A stretch of 64,000 nt of DNA from Bradyrhizobium nanningense (GCF_004114535.1 NZ_LBJC01000033.1:310001-374000); one strand, 5' to 3'; counted from the stretch's first letter, positions 26,130-34,616 are shown. Numbers and translations are program-made. The notes: generated by a model not told the origin, from the letters alone.

Positions 26130-26231
26130 ATGTGCGCTTGGATTGTAGGAATGCTTCTCGCCGGATCATCCTTGGCTCTCGTTGGCCTGCTGGTCGTCTA
26201 TCCGTCGCTTACCTGGTGGGTAGACGAATAA
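26130..26231 (+). CDS. Small single-helix membrane protein (33 aa), copy A
   Basis: ATG at 26130 with GGAG ten bases upstream and a stop at 26229-26231. The 33 residues are one hydrophobic helix (IVGMLLAGSSLALVGLLVV) followed by the short tail YPSLTWWVDE. The same end pattern, an LAL-rich helix then VV(Y/H)PSL(S/T)(F/W)W with a final acidic pair, recurs in the 35-residue protein at 26694. That supports both as real genes. The function is unknown. The promoter-like palindrome just upstream suggests tight control. Confidence 0.6.
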   Translation: MCAWIVGMLLAGSSLALVGLLVVYPSLTWWVDE

Positions 26232-26263
26232 GACGCCGCACTAGCCAGCCGCGGAGGGTCGTT

Positions 26264-26344
26264 ATGAACGCACATCCGCAAGCCTTCGAACAACTCGGTC
26301 ACGCATTCGGCCGGATCATTCGATCGGCCGTGGCGTGTCTGTAG
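26264..26344 (+). CDS. Very small protein (26 aa) following copy A
   Basis: ATG at 26264 is preceded by a strong GGAGG (26252-26256), and the stop is at 26342-26344. The product MNAHPQAFEQLGHAFGRIIR continues SAVACL and could form an amphipathic helix. It lies 32 bases after the 33-residue gene and is probably on the same transcript. No family was recognised. The evidence is the ribosome-binding site and position only. Confidence 0.4.
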   Translation: MNAHPQAFEQLGHAFGRIIRSAVACL

Positions 26345-26693
26345 GACTCGAACACGATCGTCGCGTCGGTAGCCGCAAGAACTGCCGCACCTCATCTCAT
26401 AGAGCTAGAGCGAGCTATGAAAGCTCGCGTTCGCGGGCGCCAGCCAGAAGTCCGAAAGCGTTGCCTGCCGCTTGCCACCCAACCATCCGGGACGGCGACG
26501 AGGCCGGCACGCGGGCGACAAAGGCGATGTAGTCGGAATAACGGGCGTCGTTGATGCTGGCGTTCGCTCTCCCAAGGGGCGCGGACTGACACGGAACTGT
26601 TCTTCAAAAGGCATCTTAAATCCACCTTGGAGTCACCATGCCGCCACAACGGTCCGGCATCCACGCGAGGGGGCTGTGGCGCCGGGAGACTCC
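26345..26693. other. Intergenic region between the small-protein genes
   Basis: A 349-base stretch. It holds a hairpin with stems GCGAGCT/AGCTCGC and loop ATGAA at 26410-26428. A reading frame of 45 codons from ATG 26638 has a good GGAG but a low-complexity product, and it overlaps copy B in another frame. Antisense frames here look spurious. A small RNA cannot be excluded. Confidence 0.35.
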
Positions 26694-26801
26694 ATGGAAG
26701 AGATCGCAATTGCATTTGTCGTCGTCATCTTCCTCGCCCTTGCAGCGTTTGCGGTCGTCGTCCACCCATCACTGAGCTTCTGGCAAAACGACGAAAGCTA
26801 A
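26694..26801 (+). CDS. Small single-helix membrane protein (35 aa), copy B
   Basis: ATG at 26694 with GGGAGA five bases upstream and a stop at 26799-26801. The product is a hydrophobic helix (IAIAFVVVIFLALAAFAVVV) followed by HPSLSFWQNDES. The tail matches that of the 33-residue protein at 26130 (YPSLTWWVDE), so the two seem to be divergent copies. Orientation is probably N-terminus in or out with the Trp-containing, acidic tail at the membrane surface. It lies 94 bases before the glycine-rich exported protein gene. The function is unknown. Confidence 0.6.
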   Translation: MEEIAIAFVVVIFLALAAFAVVVHPSLSFWQNDES

Positions 26802-26895
26802 CGCCTTCGGCGTGCGGCGACTGGGGCCTAAGAAGTTCGGCAAAGGAACAACTCTACGGATCCCCGGATTGTCCACCAAACCAGGGAGACCATCC

Positions 26896-27330
26896 ATGAT
26901 CCGCAAGACCATCCTCATCGCCTTCGCATGCGCTGCGCTTTCGACGACCGCTTTTGCTCAGGGAGGCGGGGGTGCTGGCGGAGGAGGCAGTGGTGGTGCG
27001 GGTGGCGGTGCCAGTGCTGCAGCCGGTACGGGAACTGGCGGCGGAAGCGCTGGATCTGCGGCCAGCTCGGGGGCCGGAATGGGCACCTCATCCAGCAGCG
27101 CCAATTCGGGGCCGTCGGCTCCTTCAGGGATGGGGATTCATGGCACCACCACCGGGGCCAACATCAACACCAATACCGGGCAGACCAACCCGAACGTTCA
27201 GCCCCCGACTGCAAACGGCACCTCGCCGTCGGCCGCGCAAGCTGAACGGAACGCAGGTGTCGGTCATGCGCCGAACGGGTTGCCGATCGGCAGTCCGGGC
27301 ACCGGGACCAGCAATGAAGATCAGAAATAG
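26896..27330 (+). CDS. Exported glycine/serine-rich low-complexity protein
   Basis: A 144-residue product from ATG 26896. A longer frame from 26812 adds no signal-like sequence. Residues 1-22 form a clear signal peptide ending TTAFAQ. The mature part opens with Gly-rich runs, becomes Ser/Ala/Thr-rich, then has a TGANINTNTGQTNPNVQPP stretch. It ends hydrophilic with no cysteine, helix or enzyme motif. It is likely a disordered periplasmic or surface protein. It is on the same strand as the small membrane proteins, and separate transcription is possible. Confidence 0.75.
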   Translation: MIRKTILIAFACAALSTTAFAQGGGGAGGGGSGGAGGGASAAAGTGTGGGSAGSAASSGAGMGTSSSSANSGPSAPSGMGIHGTTTGANINTNTGQTNPNVQPPTANGTSPSAAQAERNAGVGHAPNGLPIGSPGTGTSNEDQK

Positions 27331-27448
27331 TCCAGTTCCCGTCCAGGAGAGGCCCGCGCGGCGCTGGCCTATCTGTTACCTCGCAAGTGGCGACCTGCGG
27401 CCCTGACGCGAACTGCTGTCGCAGGCGCGGCGCTCGCCGTCAGCAACG

Positions 27449-27559
27449 TTAGACCCGCGGCTCGCTCTCTTCCGCATCGCGGCTCCGGCGCGTGCGCAGA
27501 TAGACGAGCGCGACGTTGATGACCAGCCAGGCTGCCACGCCTGCAAGCAACCATGCCAC
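27449..27559 (-). CDS. Possible small membrane protein (36 aa)
   Basis: GTG start at 27557-27559 with GAGGGA seven to twelve bases upstream and a TAA stop at 27449-27451. The product has one helix (AWLLAGVAAWLVINVALVYL) followed by a basic then acidic tail RTRRSRDAEESEPRV. This is a typical positive-inside single-span protein. It is convergent with the glycine-rich gene. The frame is short, so the call rests on composition and ribosome-binding site. Confidence 0.45.
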   Translation of the reverse strand: MAWLLAGVAAWLVINVALVYLRTRRSRDAEESEPRV

Positions 27560-27770
27560 GTTGAACGTTCCCTCTGATGCCCTGTTGGGTCTTATCTCCC
27601 ATTAACATCGGGGGACGCGGCTTATTCCCGGGATCGGACGGGCCGGCGTGATCCGAGCTGCCGGCCAACGCTGGCACCGCGCATCCAGATTCAAGCTCCG
27701 CTCGACCGGAATCGGCGTTACATTGCCCACCATATCTTGATCGATACTCACGTCGCGGATCGTGGTTGCA

Positions 27771-29018
27771 ATGACATCCGGCCAACAATCAAACCGGACG
27801 AAAAGAGTCCGCTGCTGCATCGTTGGCGGAGGACCGGCCGGCATGATGCTCGGCTATCTCCTGGGACGGGCCGGCATCGAGGTCGTGGTGCTGGAAAAGC
27901 ACGCGGATTTCTTCCGCGACTTCCGCGGCGACACCGTGCATCCCTCGACGCTTCAGGTGATGGACGAGCTCGGCCTGATCGACGGCTTCCTGAAGCTGCC
28001 GCATCAGCGGCTGCAGAAGATGGACGGCCTGTTCGGCGGCACGCCGGTGCGCATCGCCGATCTTTCCCGACTCCACACCAAATACCGCTTCATCGCCTTC
28101 ATGCCGCAATGGGACTTCCTGAATTTCCTGCGCGAGGCCGGCCGGCGCTTTGCTTCGCTCGAGGTCATGATGAGCACCGAGGCGGTCGATCTGATCCGTC
28201 GTGGCGAGACCATCGCCGGCGTGCGGGCGAAAACGCCTGACGGCCTTATCGATATCGAAGCCGATCTCACCATCGCCTGCGACGGCCGGCATTCGACGGT
28301 GCGCCAGCGCGCGGGCCTGGCCGTCGAGGAGATCGGCGCACCGATGGACGTGCTGTGGTTTCGCGCCGGTCGCAAGGCCGACGAGACCGAAAACGTGTTC
28401 GCGCGCGTCGAGCCCGGCAAGATGATGATCACCTTCGATCGCGGCGATTATTGGCAATGCGCCTACGTCATCGGCAAGGGACAGTACGAGGCGGTGAAGG
28501 CGAGGGGACTGCAGGCGTTGCTCGACGACGTCGTGCGCATGGCACCGATCCTTAAGGCAGGCATTGCCGACGTGAAGAGCTTCGACGACATCAGGCTGCT
28601 GACCGTCGCGATCAACCGCCTGCCGCGCTGGACGCGGCCGGGCCTGCTTTGCATTGGCGATGCCGCGCATGCGATGTCGCCGGTGGGCGGCGTCGGCGTC
28701 AATCTCGCCGTACAGGATGCGGTCGCGACCGCCAATCTCTTGGCGGGCAAGCTGCAGCACGGCCGCCCGTCCGAGAGCGAGCTCGATGCCGTGAGGCGTC
28801 GCCGCGAGTTCCCGGTGAAGATGACGCAGCGCATGCAGGTGGTGGTGCAGAACAACATCATCAGCGGCGCTCTGCAGAGCGGCGACCGGCCGCTGAAGGT
28901 GCCGCTGATCGTGCGCCTCATCACCGCGCTGCCATGGCTCCAGGGCATTCCGGCGCGCCTGCTTGCGCTCGGCGTGCGGCCCGAGCACGTGCATTCGAAG
29001 GTCGCGTCGGAATCGTAG
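27771..29018 (+). CDS. FAD-dependent monooxygenase/oxidoreductase (UbiH/PHBH-like)
   Basis: A 415-residue flavoprotein. The N-terminal dinucleotide fold IVGGGPAGMMLGYLLGRAG, the ACDGRHSTVRQ (DG) motif in the middle and CIGDAAHAMSPVGGVGVN near residue 285 are the three signatures of the p-hydroxybenzoate hydroxylase-like class. The start is ATG 27771; a GTG at 27762 is the alternative. Proteins of this kind hydroxylate aromatic substrates or act on polyketides. No pathway partners are adjacent, so the substrate is open. No odd residues were seen. Confidence 0.92.
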   Translation: MTSGQQSNRTKRVRCCIVGGGPAGMMLGYLLGRAGIEVVVLEKHADFFRDFRGDTVHPSTLQVMDELGLIDGFLKLPHQRLQKMDGLFGGTPVRIADLSRLHTKYRFIAFMPQWDFLNFLREAGRRFASLEVMMSTEAVDLIRRGETIAGVRAKTPDGLIDIEADLTIACDGRHSTVRQRAGLAVEEIGAPMDVLWFRAGRKADETENVFARVEPGKMMITFDRGDYWQCAYVIGKGQYEAVKARGLQALLDDVVRMAPILKAGIADVKSFDDIRLLTVAINRLPRWTRPGLLCIGDAAHAMSPVGGVGVNLAVQDAVATANLLAGKLQHGRPSESELDAVRRRREFPVKMTQRMQVVVQNNIISGALQSGDRPLKVPLIVRLITALPWLQGIPARLLALGVRPEHVHSKVASES

Positions 29019-29197
29019 CGCAGGACATCGGTAGGGATAACGTCGCGTTAAATCGGGACAATGGCGTTGCGGGTATGCAACAGCGCGGGCGCAATTGCGG
29101 ACCCGCGCGTGCCGATGCGCCGCGTTAACTCTGTTGATTCGAATTTTAGTAACACCCGTCTGTGACCGTGCACCCATCAAAGGACACGGGGTGTACC

Positions 29198-29959
29198 ATG
29201 CGTAATAAATTGATTGCCGCCTTCGCCTGCACGACCGCTTTGGTTACGGCCGGCGCTGCCTCCGCCGCCGATCTCGGCGCGCGCTACACCAAGGCGCCTG
29301 CTTATGTCGAGCCGCTGTTCAACTGGACCGGTTTCTATGTCGGCGGCCACATCGGTGGCGCATGGACCAACGAGCAGTTCATCAACAACGGCAACGGTGG
29401 CGGCTTCGGCGATTTGTTGCCAGGAGAGGGCTATCGCCAGCGCAATTCGGGCGTCATGGGCGGCGCCCAGATCGGCTACAATTGGCAGGCCAACAATTAC
29501 GTGTTCGGCATGGAAGGCACGATCTCCGGCCTCGACAACAAGGGCTCTTTCACCAACACCGCATTCCCCCCGGCGAACGACGTGTTCTCCTGGCGTGCCA
29601 ACGTGCTGGCGACTGTCGTCGGTCGTGCCGGCTTCGCCGTGCAGAACAACCTGTTCTACATCAAGGGCGGCTATGCGGGGGTCAACAACCGGCTCTCGGT
29701 CACCGATCCGTTTGTGACGGGTACGGGCGGACAAACTCATTGGCACAACGGCTGGACCGTCGGCGCCGGCTGGGAATACGGCATCACCCGCAACTGGATC
29801 GTGGGGCTCGAATACAACTACGCGGCTTTCGGCAGCCAGACCTATCAGCTCGGCGGCACCGCGGCTAATTACACCTTCGACGCCAAGCCGCGCGACATCC
29901 AATGGGCCGTCGTGCGCGCGAGCTACAAGTTCGACGCCCCGACCATCGCACGTTACTGA
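29198..29959 (+). CDS. Omp25/31-type outer membrane beta-barrel protein (1)
   Basis: A 253-residue porin-like barrel of the alphaproteobacterial Omp25/RopB/Omp31 family. The signal peptide ends GAASA|ADLGARY, followed by NWTGFYVGGHIGGAW, the family hallmark after processing. Alternating aromatic and hydrophobic strands lead to a C-terminal strand WAVVRASYKF with a final Tyr. The start at 29198 lies after GGACACGGGG. A GC hairpin with a T run (30011-30041) ends the transcript. It pairs with a related barrel on the opposite strand at 31.4-32.1 kb. Confidence 0.92.
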   Translation: MRNKLIAAFACTTALVTAGAASAADLGARYTKAPAYVEPLFNWTGFYVGGHIGGAWTNEQFINNGNGGGFGDLLPGEGYRQRNSGVMGGAQIGYNWQANNYVFGMEGTISGLDNKGSFTNTAFPPANDVFSWRANVLATVVGRAGFAVQNNLFYIKGGYAGVNNRLSVTDPFVTGTGGQTHWHNGWTVGAGWEYGITRNWIVGLEYNYAAFGSQTYQLGGTAANYTFDAKPRDIQWAVVRASYKFDAPTIARY

Positions 29960-30010
29960 GCACGTCGACGCAACGCGACCAACGATCAAAAAAAGCACTG
30001 CCAAATTCAA

Positions 30011-30041
30011 AAGCCCCGGCTTGGTCCGGGGCTTCTTTTTT
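30011..30041 (+). terminator. Intrinsic terminator after Omp barrel 1
   Basis: Stem AAGCCCCGG (30011-30019) with CCGGGGCTT (30026-30034), a six-base loop and a following T-rich run to 30041. This is a textbook intrinsic terminator 52 bases after the barrel stop. Confidence 0.9.
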
Positions 30042-30072
30042 GCGTTGCCGGATTGCGAAGGCAGGTATGCCC

Positions 30073-30843
30073 TCAGGCCATCACTGAGAAGCCGCCATCG
30101 ACGGGAATCGCGGTGCCCGTGACGAAGTTCGACGCGGGCGATGCCAGGAACACGGCGATGCCGGCAAAGTCGTCGATGTCGCCCCAGCGTCCCGCAGGCG
30201 TGCGCGCCAGCACCCGCTCGTGCAATCCCGACACCTGCTGCCGCGCGCCGCGGGTGAGGTCGGTATCGATCCAGCCCGGCAGGATGGCGTTGACCTGGAT
30301 GTTGTCGGGCGCCCAGGCATTGGCGCAGGCGCGGGTGTATTGCACGATGCCGCCCTTGCTCGCCGCATAGGCGGTGGCGAAGCTCGCGCCGAAGATCGAC
30401 ATCATCGAGCCGATGTTGATCACCTTGCCGTTGCCGCACGCCTTCAACGCCGGATAGGCGAGCTTCGAGCACAGGAAGGCGCTGGTGAGGTTGGTGTCGA
30501 TCACCTTGTTCCACTCGTCGAGCTCGAGCTCGTGCGGCGGCTTGCGGATGCTCATGCCGGCATTGTTGACGAGGATGTCGATGCGGCCGAGATCCTTCAC
30601 CACGCGGGCAATCATGGCTTCGATCGCGGCCCTGTCGGTGACATCGGTCGGAACAGCGATCGCCTTGACGCCGCGCTGCCGGAGATCTTCGACGGCTGCT
30701 TTGGACTTCGCCTCGTTGCGTCCGACCACGGCGATGTCGGCGCCTGCATCGGCAAGTCCGCGCGCCATGCCGAGGCCGATGCCGCCATTGCCTCCCGTGA
30801 CGATCGCGACCTTGCCGCGGAGATCGAACCGGCTGGATGTCAT
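30073..30843 (-). CDS. Short-chain dehydrogenase/reductase
   Basis: A 256-residue classical SDR. The cofactor motif is TGGNGGIGLGMARGL, followed by NNAGMSIRKP, the catalytic Ser region SMMSIFGA and YAASKGG with the catalytic Tyr and Lys. The C-terminal FVTGTAIPVDGGFSVMA is the usual substrate-loop end. The overall pattern matches gluconate 5-dehydrogenase or 3-oxoacyl reductase-like SDRs, but the substrate cannot be fixed. It follows the small membrane-protein gene at 30865 with a 21-base gap on the same strand, suggesting an operon. Confidence 0.93.
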   Translation of the reverse strand: MTSSRFDLRGKVAIVTGGNGGIGLGMARGLADAGADIAVVGRNEAKSKAAVEDLRQRGVKAIAVPTDVTDRAAIEAMIARVVKDLGRIDILVNNAGMSIRKPPHELELDEWNKVIDTNLTSAFLCSKLAYPALKACGNGKVINIGSMMSIFGASFATAYAASKGGIVQYTRACANAWAPDNIQVNAILPGWIDTDLTRGARQQVSGLHERVLARTPAGRWGDIDDFAGIAVFLASPASNFVTGTAIPVDGGFSVMA

Positions 30844-30864
30844 GCTTGTATTCCCTGGTTTCTT

Positions 30865-31050
30865 CTATTGGTTGCTCTGCCAGATCAGCACCAGCCCGAA
30901 GCCGGCCATGGCGGCGCCATAGCCGGCCCATTGCAGCTGGTTGACCATGAAGCTCGATCGCGGCCAGGGAACGGTGCCCGTGCCCTGTCCGATCCAGAGC
31001 AGCCCGACGGCAGTCGCAAACAGGCCTGCGACCAGCAGAAATCTGCGCAT
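30865..31050 (-). CDS. Small two-helix membrane protein (61 aa)
   Basis: ATG at 31048-31050 with GGGAGG just upstream, and a stop at 30865-30867. The product has an N-terminal helix (RRFLLVAGLFATAVGLLWIG) and a C-terminal helix (WAGYGAAMAGFGLVLIW), joined by a loop with TVPWPRSSFMVNQ. The same design is seen in small hypothetical proteins of Rhizobiales. It precedes the SDR gene by 21 bases and is probably co-transcribed. The function is unknown. Confidence 0.75.
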   Translation of the reverse strand: MRRFLLVAGLFATAVGLLWIGQGTGTVPWPRSSFMVNQLQWAGYGAAMAGFGLVLIWQSNQ

Positions 31051-31302
31051 GCGTTCCTCCCATCGGTCCGCTTCTGACGCGACTCGCGGCATGAAGGATC
31101 TGCTGCGGCCTCGAAAGCTTGGGCGCACAGTAACCGTAGCTCTGGTTCGGATACAATGGCGGTGCCGGCACAAGCCGTCGCGGGCGCATGTCGCAAGCAC
31201 AGGGCGGCGCGATCACCGATGTTGCATGGATGGCGATCGAGGCCCAGCAGCGCTGTGTGCCGTCGCTGAAGGCGAGCATCGGCCGTCGACAAGCCCCTAA
31301 CG
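31051..31302. other. Intergenic region upstream of small membrane protein
   Basis: Together with the terminator at 31303-31330 this makes a gap of 302 bases. I found no gene. It should hold the promoter of the small-protein/SDR unit (minus strand). The open frames here have no ribosome-binding site and no protein-like features. Confidence 0.4.
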
Positions 31303-31330
31303 AAAAAGCCCCGGACGATGCCGGGGCTTT
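31303..31330 (-). terminator. Intrinsic terminator after Omp barrel 2
   Basis: Stem AAAGCCCCGG (31305-31314) with CCGGGGCTTT (31321-31330) and a minus-strand T run. It lies 22 bases beyond the stop of the minus-strand barrel gene. Confidence 0.9.
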
Positions 31331-31352
31331 GACGTTTGATCGTGAGATCGGA

Positions 31353-32129
31353 TCAGTACTTCGCGACGACCGGACCGGTCCAGTTGAAGCGATAGACCAG
31401 CGAGGTGCTGATGGTCTGCACCCAGGGCTTGAAGCTGATGGAGTCGGTGGTCGCGACGTTGCCGACGTCGGTGCGGACGGCAATGTCCTTACGATCGTAG
31501 TAGGCAGCGCGATATTCGGTCTTCATGAACCAGCCCGGCGCCGAGATGCCGAAGATGTTCAGATTGTTCTCGACGCCACCGCCGACGAACCAGCCATTGC
31601 GGTTGAACGAGTCGGTGTGGAAGCCCGAGGCCGTCCCGGCGAGATTCGTCAAGCCGGTGCCCGACCAGTGCGATCCGCTGTAACCGGCATTGACGTAGGA
31701 GAGAACGTTCGGAGCAACCAGATAGCCGAGGCGAACACCTGCAGCCCAGGCGTCCTGCATCTTGATGCGGCCGGTCAGCGCAGCGAACTCATCGTTGAGG
31801 CTGCCGCGCAAGCTACCGAACTGACCATCGGCGAACACGCCAGCGACCCAAGTCCCGCTGAACTGCCAGTCGTAGCCGGCGCCGACCGTGCCGAACCAGC
31901 CGTCGCCGCCGACGCGCTGATCGATCGTGACGGGAACGCCAACGAAGTTGGTGTGGGAGTCCGCATCCCAGATGCCGCCGCCGGCGCCACCGAAGATGTA
32001 GAAGCCGGTCCAGTTGGCGACGGGCGCCGCCATCGGCGCCTTCACGTACGGACGGGCAGCGAGATCGGCCGCCGAGGCCGAACCGGTCATCGCGGCAACC
32101 GCGGTCAGAGCGAGCAAAACCTTCTTCAT
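31353..32129 (-). CDS. Omp25/31-type outer membrane beta-barrel protein (2)
   Basis: A 258-residue barrel from the ATG at 32127-32129 (MKKVLLAL); a longer frame to 32189 is not supported. The signal peptide ends TGSASA|ADLAARPY, followed by the NWTGFYIFGGAGGG hallmark. The family glycine/aromatic pattern continues to the final strand TSLVYRFNWTGPVVAKY. Related to the barrel at 29198 but not a close copy. It sits in the opposite orientation and has its own terminator. Such proteins are major structural outer-membrane proteins in rhizobia. Confidence 0.92.
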   Translation of the reverse strand: MKKVLLALTAVAAMTGSASAADLAARPYVKAPMAAPVANWTGFYIFGGAGGGIWDADSHTNFVGVPVTIDQRVGGDGWFGTVGAGYDWQFSGTWVAGVFADGQFGSLRGSLNDEFAALTGRIKMQDAWAAGVRLGYLVAPNVLSYVNAGYSGSHWSGTGLTNLAGTASGFHTDSFNRNGWFVGGGVENNLNIFGISAPGWFMKTEYRAAYYDRKDIAVRTDVGNVATTDSISFKPWVQTISTSLVYRFNWTGPVVAKY

Positions 32130-32513
32130 GTCAAAATCCCCAACCTTGGTCTGTCGTAGCAGGCGCGAGCGCACTGAAGTTCGTGTCATCTGATGACCCG
32201 GACTATAGACGTTTCCCGCCGAAATGCTGTTGCCGGGCAGGCACAGTCGCCGGAAAACGCCGGTGAGTGCGCATTCGGGGCCAGAGCGCCGGGATCAGAA
32301 ATAATGGCTTTAATTCAAAGGCTTGTTCAGATTTCCGAGCCTCAAATTCGCGTAGGGTTTCGTTAGGAAATTCGGCCTTCTCGGAAATGGAGGCCGTCCT
32401 GCCACGGTCCGAGCACCGTGAGTCGGTGGCCGAGTCGCGGCGACGGTGCCGGGAATCGCCCGACGCGAGGCGGACGGTAGGCAGGTATTATCCCGGCAAA
32501 CGGTGGCCCCCAC
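32130..32513. other. Intergenic region upstream of Omp barrel 2
   Basis: With the parE terminator this forms a 444-base gap. It must hold the barrel promoter; a minus-strand TATAGT box is visible at about 32203-32208. I see no further gene or strong repeat. Confidence 0.4.
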
Positions 32514-32546
32514 AAAAAAAGGAGCCCCGGCTTCGTGCCGGGGCTC
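32514..32546 (-). terminator. Intrinsic terminator after parE
   Basis: Stem GAGCCCCGG (32522-32530) with CCGGGGCTC (32538-32546), and seven consecutive T on the minus strand (32514-32520). It lies 28 bases beyond the parE stop. Confidence 0.9.
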
Positions 32547-32573
32547 TTGAACGGAGTGCGGCGGTGCTGAGGC

Positions 32574-34616
32574 TCAGACGTCCAGCAACTCTTCGCTGGC
32601 AAACTCAGCCTTGTCCGAGATGAAGGCAAAGCGCGCCTCGGCCTTGGTACCCATCAACCGCTCCACCGAATCTGCGGTGGTGTCACGGTCGTCGGGCAGC
32701 AGGACCACCTTGAGCAGGGTCCGCTTGGCCGGATCCATGGTGGTCTCCTTGAGCTGCGCCGGCATCATCTCGCCGAGACCTTTGAAGCGGTTCACCTCGA
32801 CCTTGGCGTTGGCGTTGAACGCGCTCTTGATCAGCTCTTCCTTGTGCTTGTCGTCGCGCGCGTAGACCGACTTCGTGCCGTGGGTCAGCTTGTAGAGCGG
32901 CGGCACCGCGAGGAAGAGATGTCCTTCGTCGATCAGCTTCGGCATCTGCCGGTAGAAGAAGGTGATCAAGAGCGAAGCGATGTGGGCACCATCGACGTCG
33001 GCGTCGGTCATGATGATGATGCGCTGGTAACGCAGATCTTCTTCGCGATATTGCAGGAGCTGGCCGCAGCCGATCGCCTGCACGAGATCGGAGAGCTGCG
33101 CGTTCGCCGTCAGCTTGTCCTTGCCGGCGGAAGCGACGTTGAGGATCTTGCCACGCAGCGGCAGCACGGCCTGCGTCTTGCGGTCGCGCGCCTGCTTGGC
33201 GCTGCCACCGGCCGAGTCACCTTCGACGATGAAGAGCTCGGAGCCTTCGGTGCCGGCGTCGGTGCAGTCGGCGAGCTTGCCGGGCAGGCGCAGCTTCTTG
33301 CCGGCGGTCTTGCGCGCAGTTTCCTTCTCCTGGCGGCGGCGCAGCCGCTCCTCGGCGCGGTCGATCACGAAGTCGAGCAGCCGGTTGGCCATGTTCGGAT
33401 TGCCCGACAGCCAGTGGTCGAACGGATCCTTCATCGCCTGCTCGACGATGCGCTGTGCTTCGGCGGTGGCGAGACGGTCCTTGGTCTGGCCCTGGAATTC
33501 GGGCTCGCGCACGAACACGGACAGCATCACGGCCGCGCCCACCATCACGTCTTCCGAGGTGATGGACGAGGCGCGCTTGCCCTGACCGACGCGCTCGGCG
33601 TGATCCTTCAGGCCGCGGAGCAGCGCGCTGCGCAGGCCGGATTCGTGGGTGCCGCCATCGGGCGTGGGGACGGTGTTGGTGTACGAAGAGAGGAAGCCGT
33701 CCGCATCCGCGGTCCAGGCCACGGCCCATTCGCAGGCGCCATGCGCGCCGTTGCGGCCGGACTTGCCGGAGAAGATGTCGGGATGCACCAGCGTGTCGGC
33801 GTGGATCGCCGCCGCCAGATAGTCCTTGAGGCCGCCGGGGAAGTGGAACGTGGCCTCCGCCGGCACGTCCTCGATGCCCTTGAGCAGCTCGGGCGCGCAG
33901 TTCCAGCGGATCTCGACGCCGCCGAACAGATAGGCCTTCGAGCGCGTCATCTTGAACAGGCGCTGCGGCTTGAACGCGGCCTTAGGTCCGAAGATGTCGG
34001 TGTCGGGCTTGAAGCGCACACGCGTGCCGCGACGGTTGTTGACCTTGCCGAGGTCCTCGAGCTTGCCCTTGGGGTGGCCGCGCTCGAACGACATGCGGTA
34101 GAGCTTCTGGCTGCGCGCGACCTCGACCTCGAGCCGCGAGGAGAGGGCGTTCACGACGGAGATGCCGACGCCGTGCAGACCGCCGGAGGTCTCGTAGACC
34201 TTGGAGTCGAACTTGCCGCCCGAATGCAGCGTGCACATGATGACTTCGAGCGCTGATTTCTTCGGGAACTTCGGATGCGGATCGATCGGAATGCCGCGGC
34301 CGTTGTCGGTGACGGTCAGGAACCCATCCGCACTAAGCTCGACGCCGATGAAGGTCGCATGTCCGGCCAGCGCCTCGTCCATCGAATTGTCGATGACTTC
34401 GGCAAACAGATGATGCAACGCCTTCTCATCGGTGCCGCCGATATACATGCCCGGCCGGCGCCGCACCGGTTCCAGGCCTTCGAGCACCTCGATGTCGGCT
34501 GCGGTGTAGTCGGCTTCCCCGCCGCTTCCGCGCGGCGCGGCCCTGGCGGAGCGCGGTTTCGGCTCGTCGCCGCCGAAAAAGTCGTCTTTTGCTTTGGGTT
34601 TCAACTGCTTGGACAT
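32574..34616 (-). CDS. parE: DNA topoisomerase IV subunit B
   Basis: ATPase subunit that works with ParC to decatenate chromosomes. The 680-residue product has the GHKL ATPase motifs EVIDNSMDEALAGHA, DNGRGIPID and SGGLHGVGISVVNAL. The TOPRIM signature EGDSAGGSAKQARDR and the metal-binding DADVDGAHIASL follow. A C-terminal segment RFKGLGEMMPAQLKETTMDP completes the type II B subunit. It is shorter than GyrB and lacks its insert. The first 30 residues are a charged extension. It is a single gene with its own terminator. Confidence 0.96.
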   Translation of the reverse strand: MSKQLKPKAKDDFFGGDEPKPRSARAAPRGSGGEADYTAADIEVLEGLEPVRRRPGMYIGGTDEKALHHLFAEVIDNSMDEALAGHATFIGVELSADGFLTVTDNGRGIPIDPHPKFPKKSALEVIMCTLHSGGKFDSKVYETSGGLHGVGISVVNALSSRLEVEVARSQKLYRMSFERGHPKGKLEDLGKVNNRRGTRVRFKPDTDIFGPKAAFKPQRLFKMTRSKAYLFGGVEIRWNCAPELLKGIEDVPAEATFHFPGGLKDYLAAAIHADTLVHPDIFSGKSGRNGAHGACEWAVAWTADADGFLSSYTNTVPTPDGGTHESGLRSALLRGLKDHAERVGQGKRASSITSEDVMVGAAVMLSVFVREPEFQGQTKDRLATAEAQRIVEQAMKDPFDHWLSGNPNMANRLLDFVIDRAEERLRRRQEKETARKTAGKKLRLPGKLADCTDAGTEGSELFIVEGDSAGGSAKQARDRKTQAVLPLRGKILNVASAGKDKLTANAQLSDLVQAIGCGQLLQYREEDLRYQRIIIMTDADVDGAHIASLLITFFYRQMPKLIDEGHLFLAVPPLYKLTHGTKSVYARDDKHKEELIKSAFNANAKVEVNRFKGLGEMMPAQLKETTMDPAKRTLLKVVLLPDDRDTTADSVERLMGTKAEARFAFISDKAEFASEELLDV

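Noticed and set aside
26405..26614. A 69-codon minus-strand frame between the small genes
   Set aside because: There is no ribosome-binding site and the product is Pro/Arg-rich like other antisense frames.
26638..26775. A 45-codon frame with a good GGAG ribosome-binding site
   Set aside because: It overlaps the copy B small protein in another frame and the product is a Ser-rich low-complexity string. Copy B has a homologue, so it is preferred.
29177..31483. A 768-codon minus-strand frame
   Set aside because: It is a shadow running through the Omp barrel, SDR and small-protein genes in the wrong frame.
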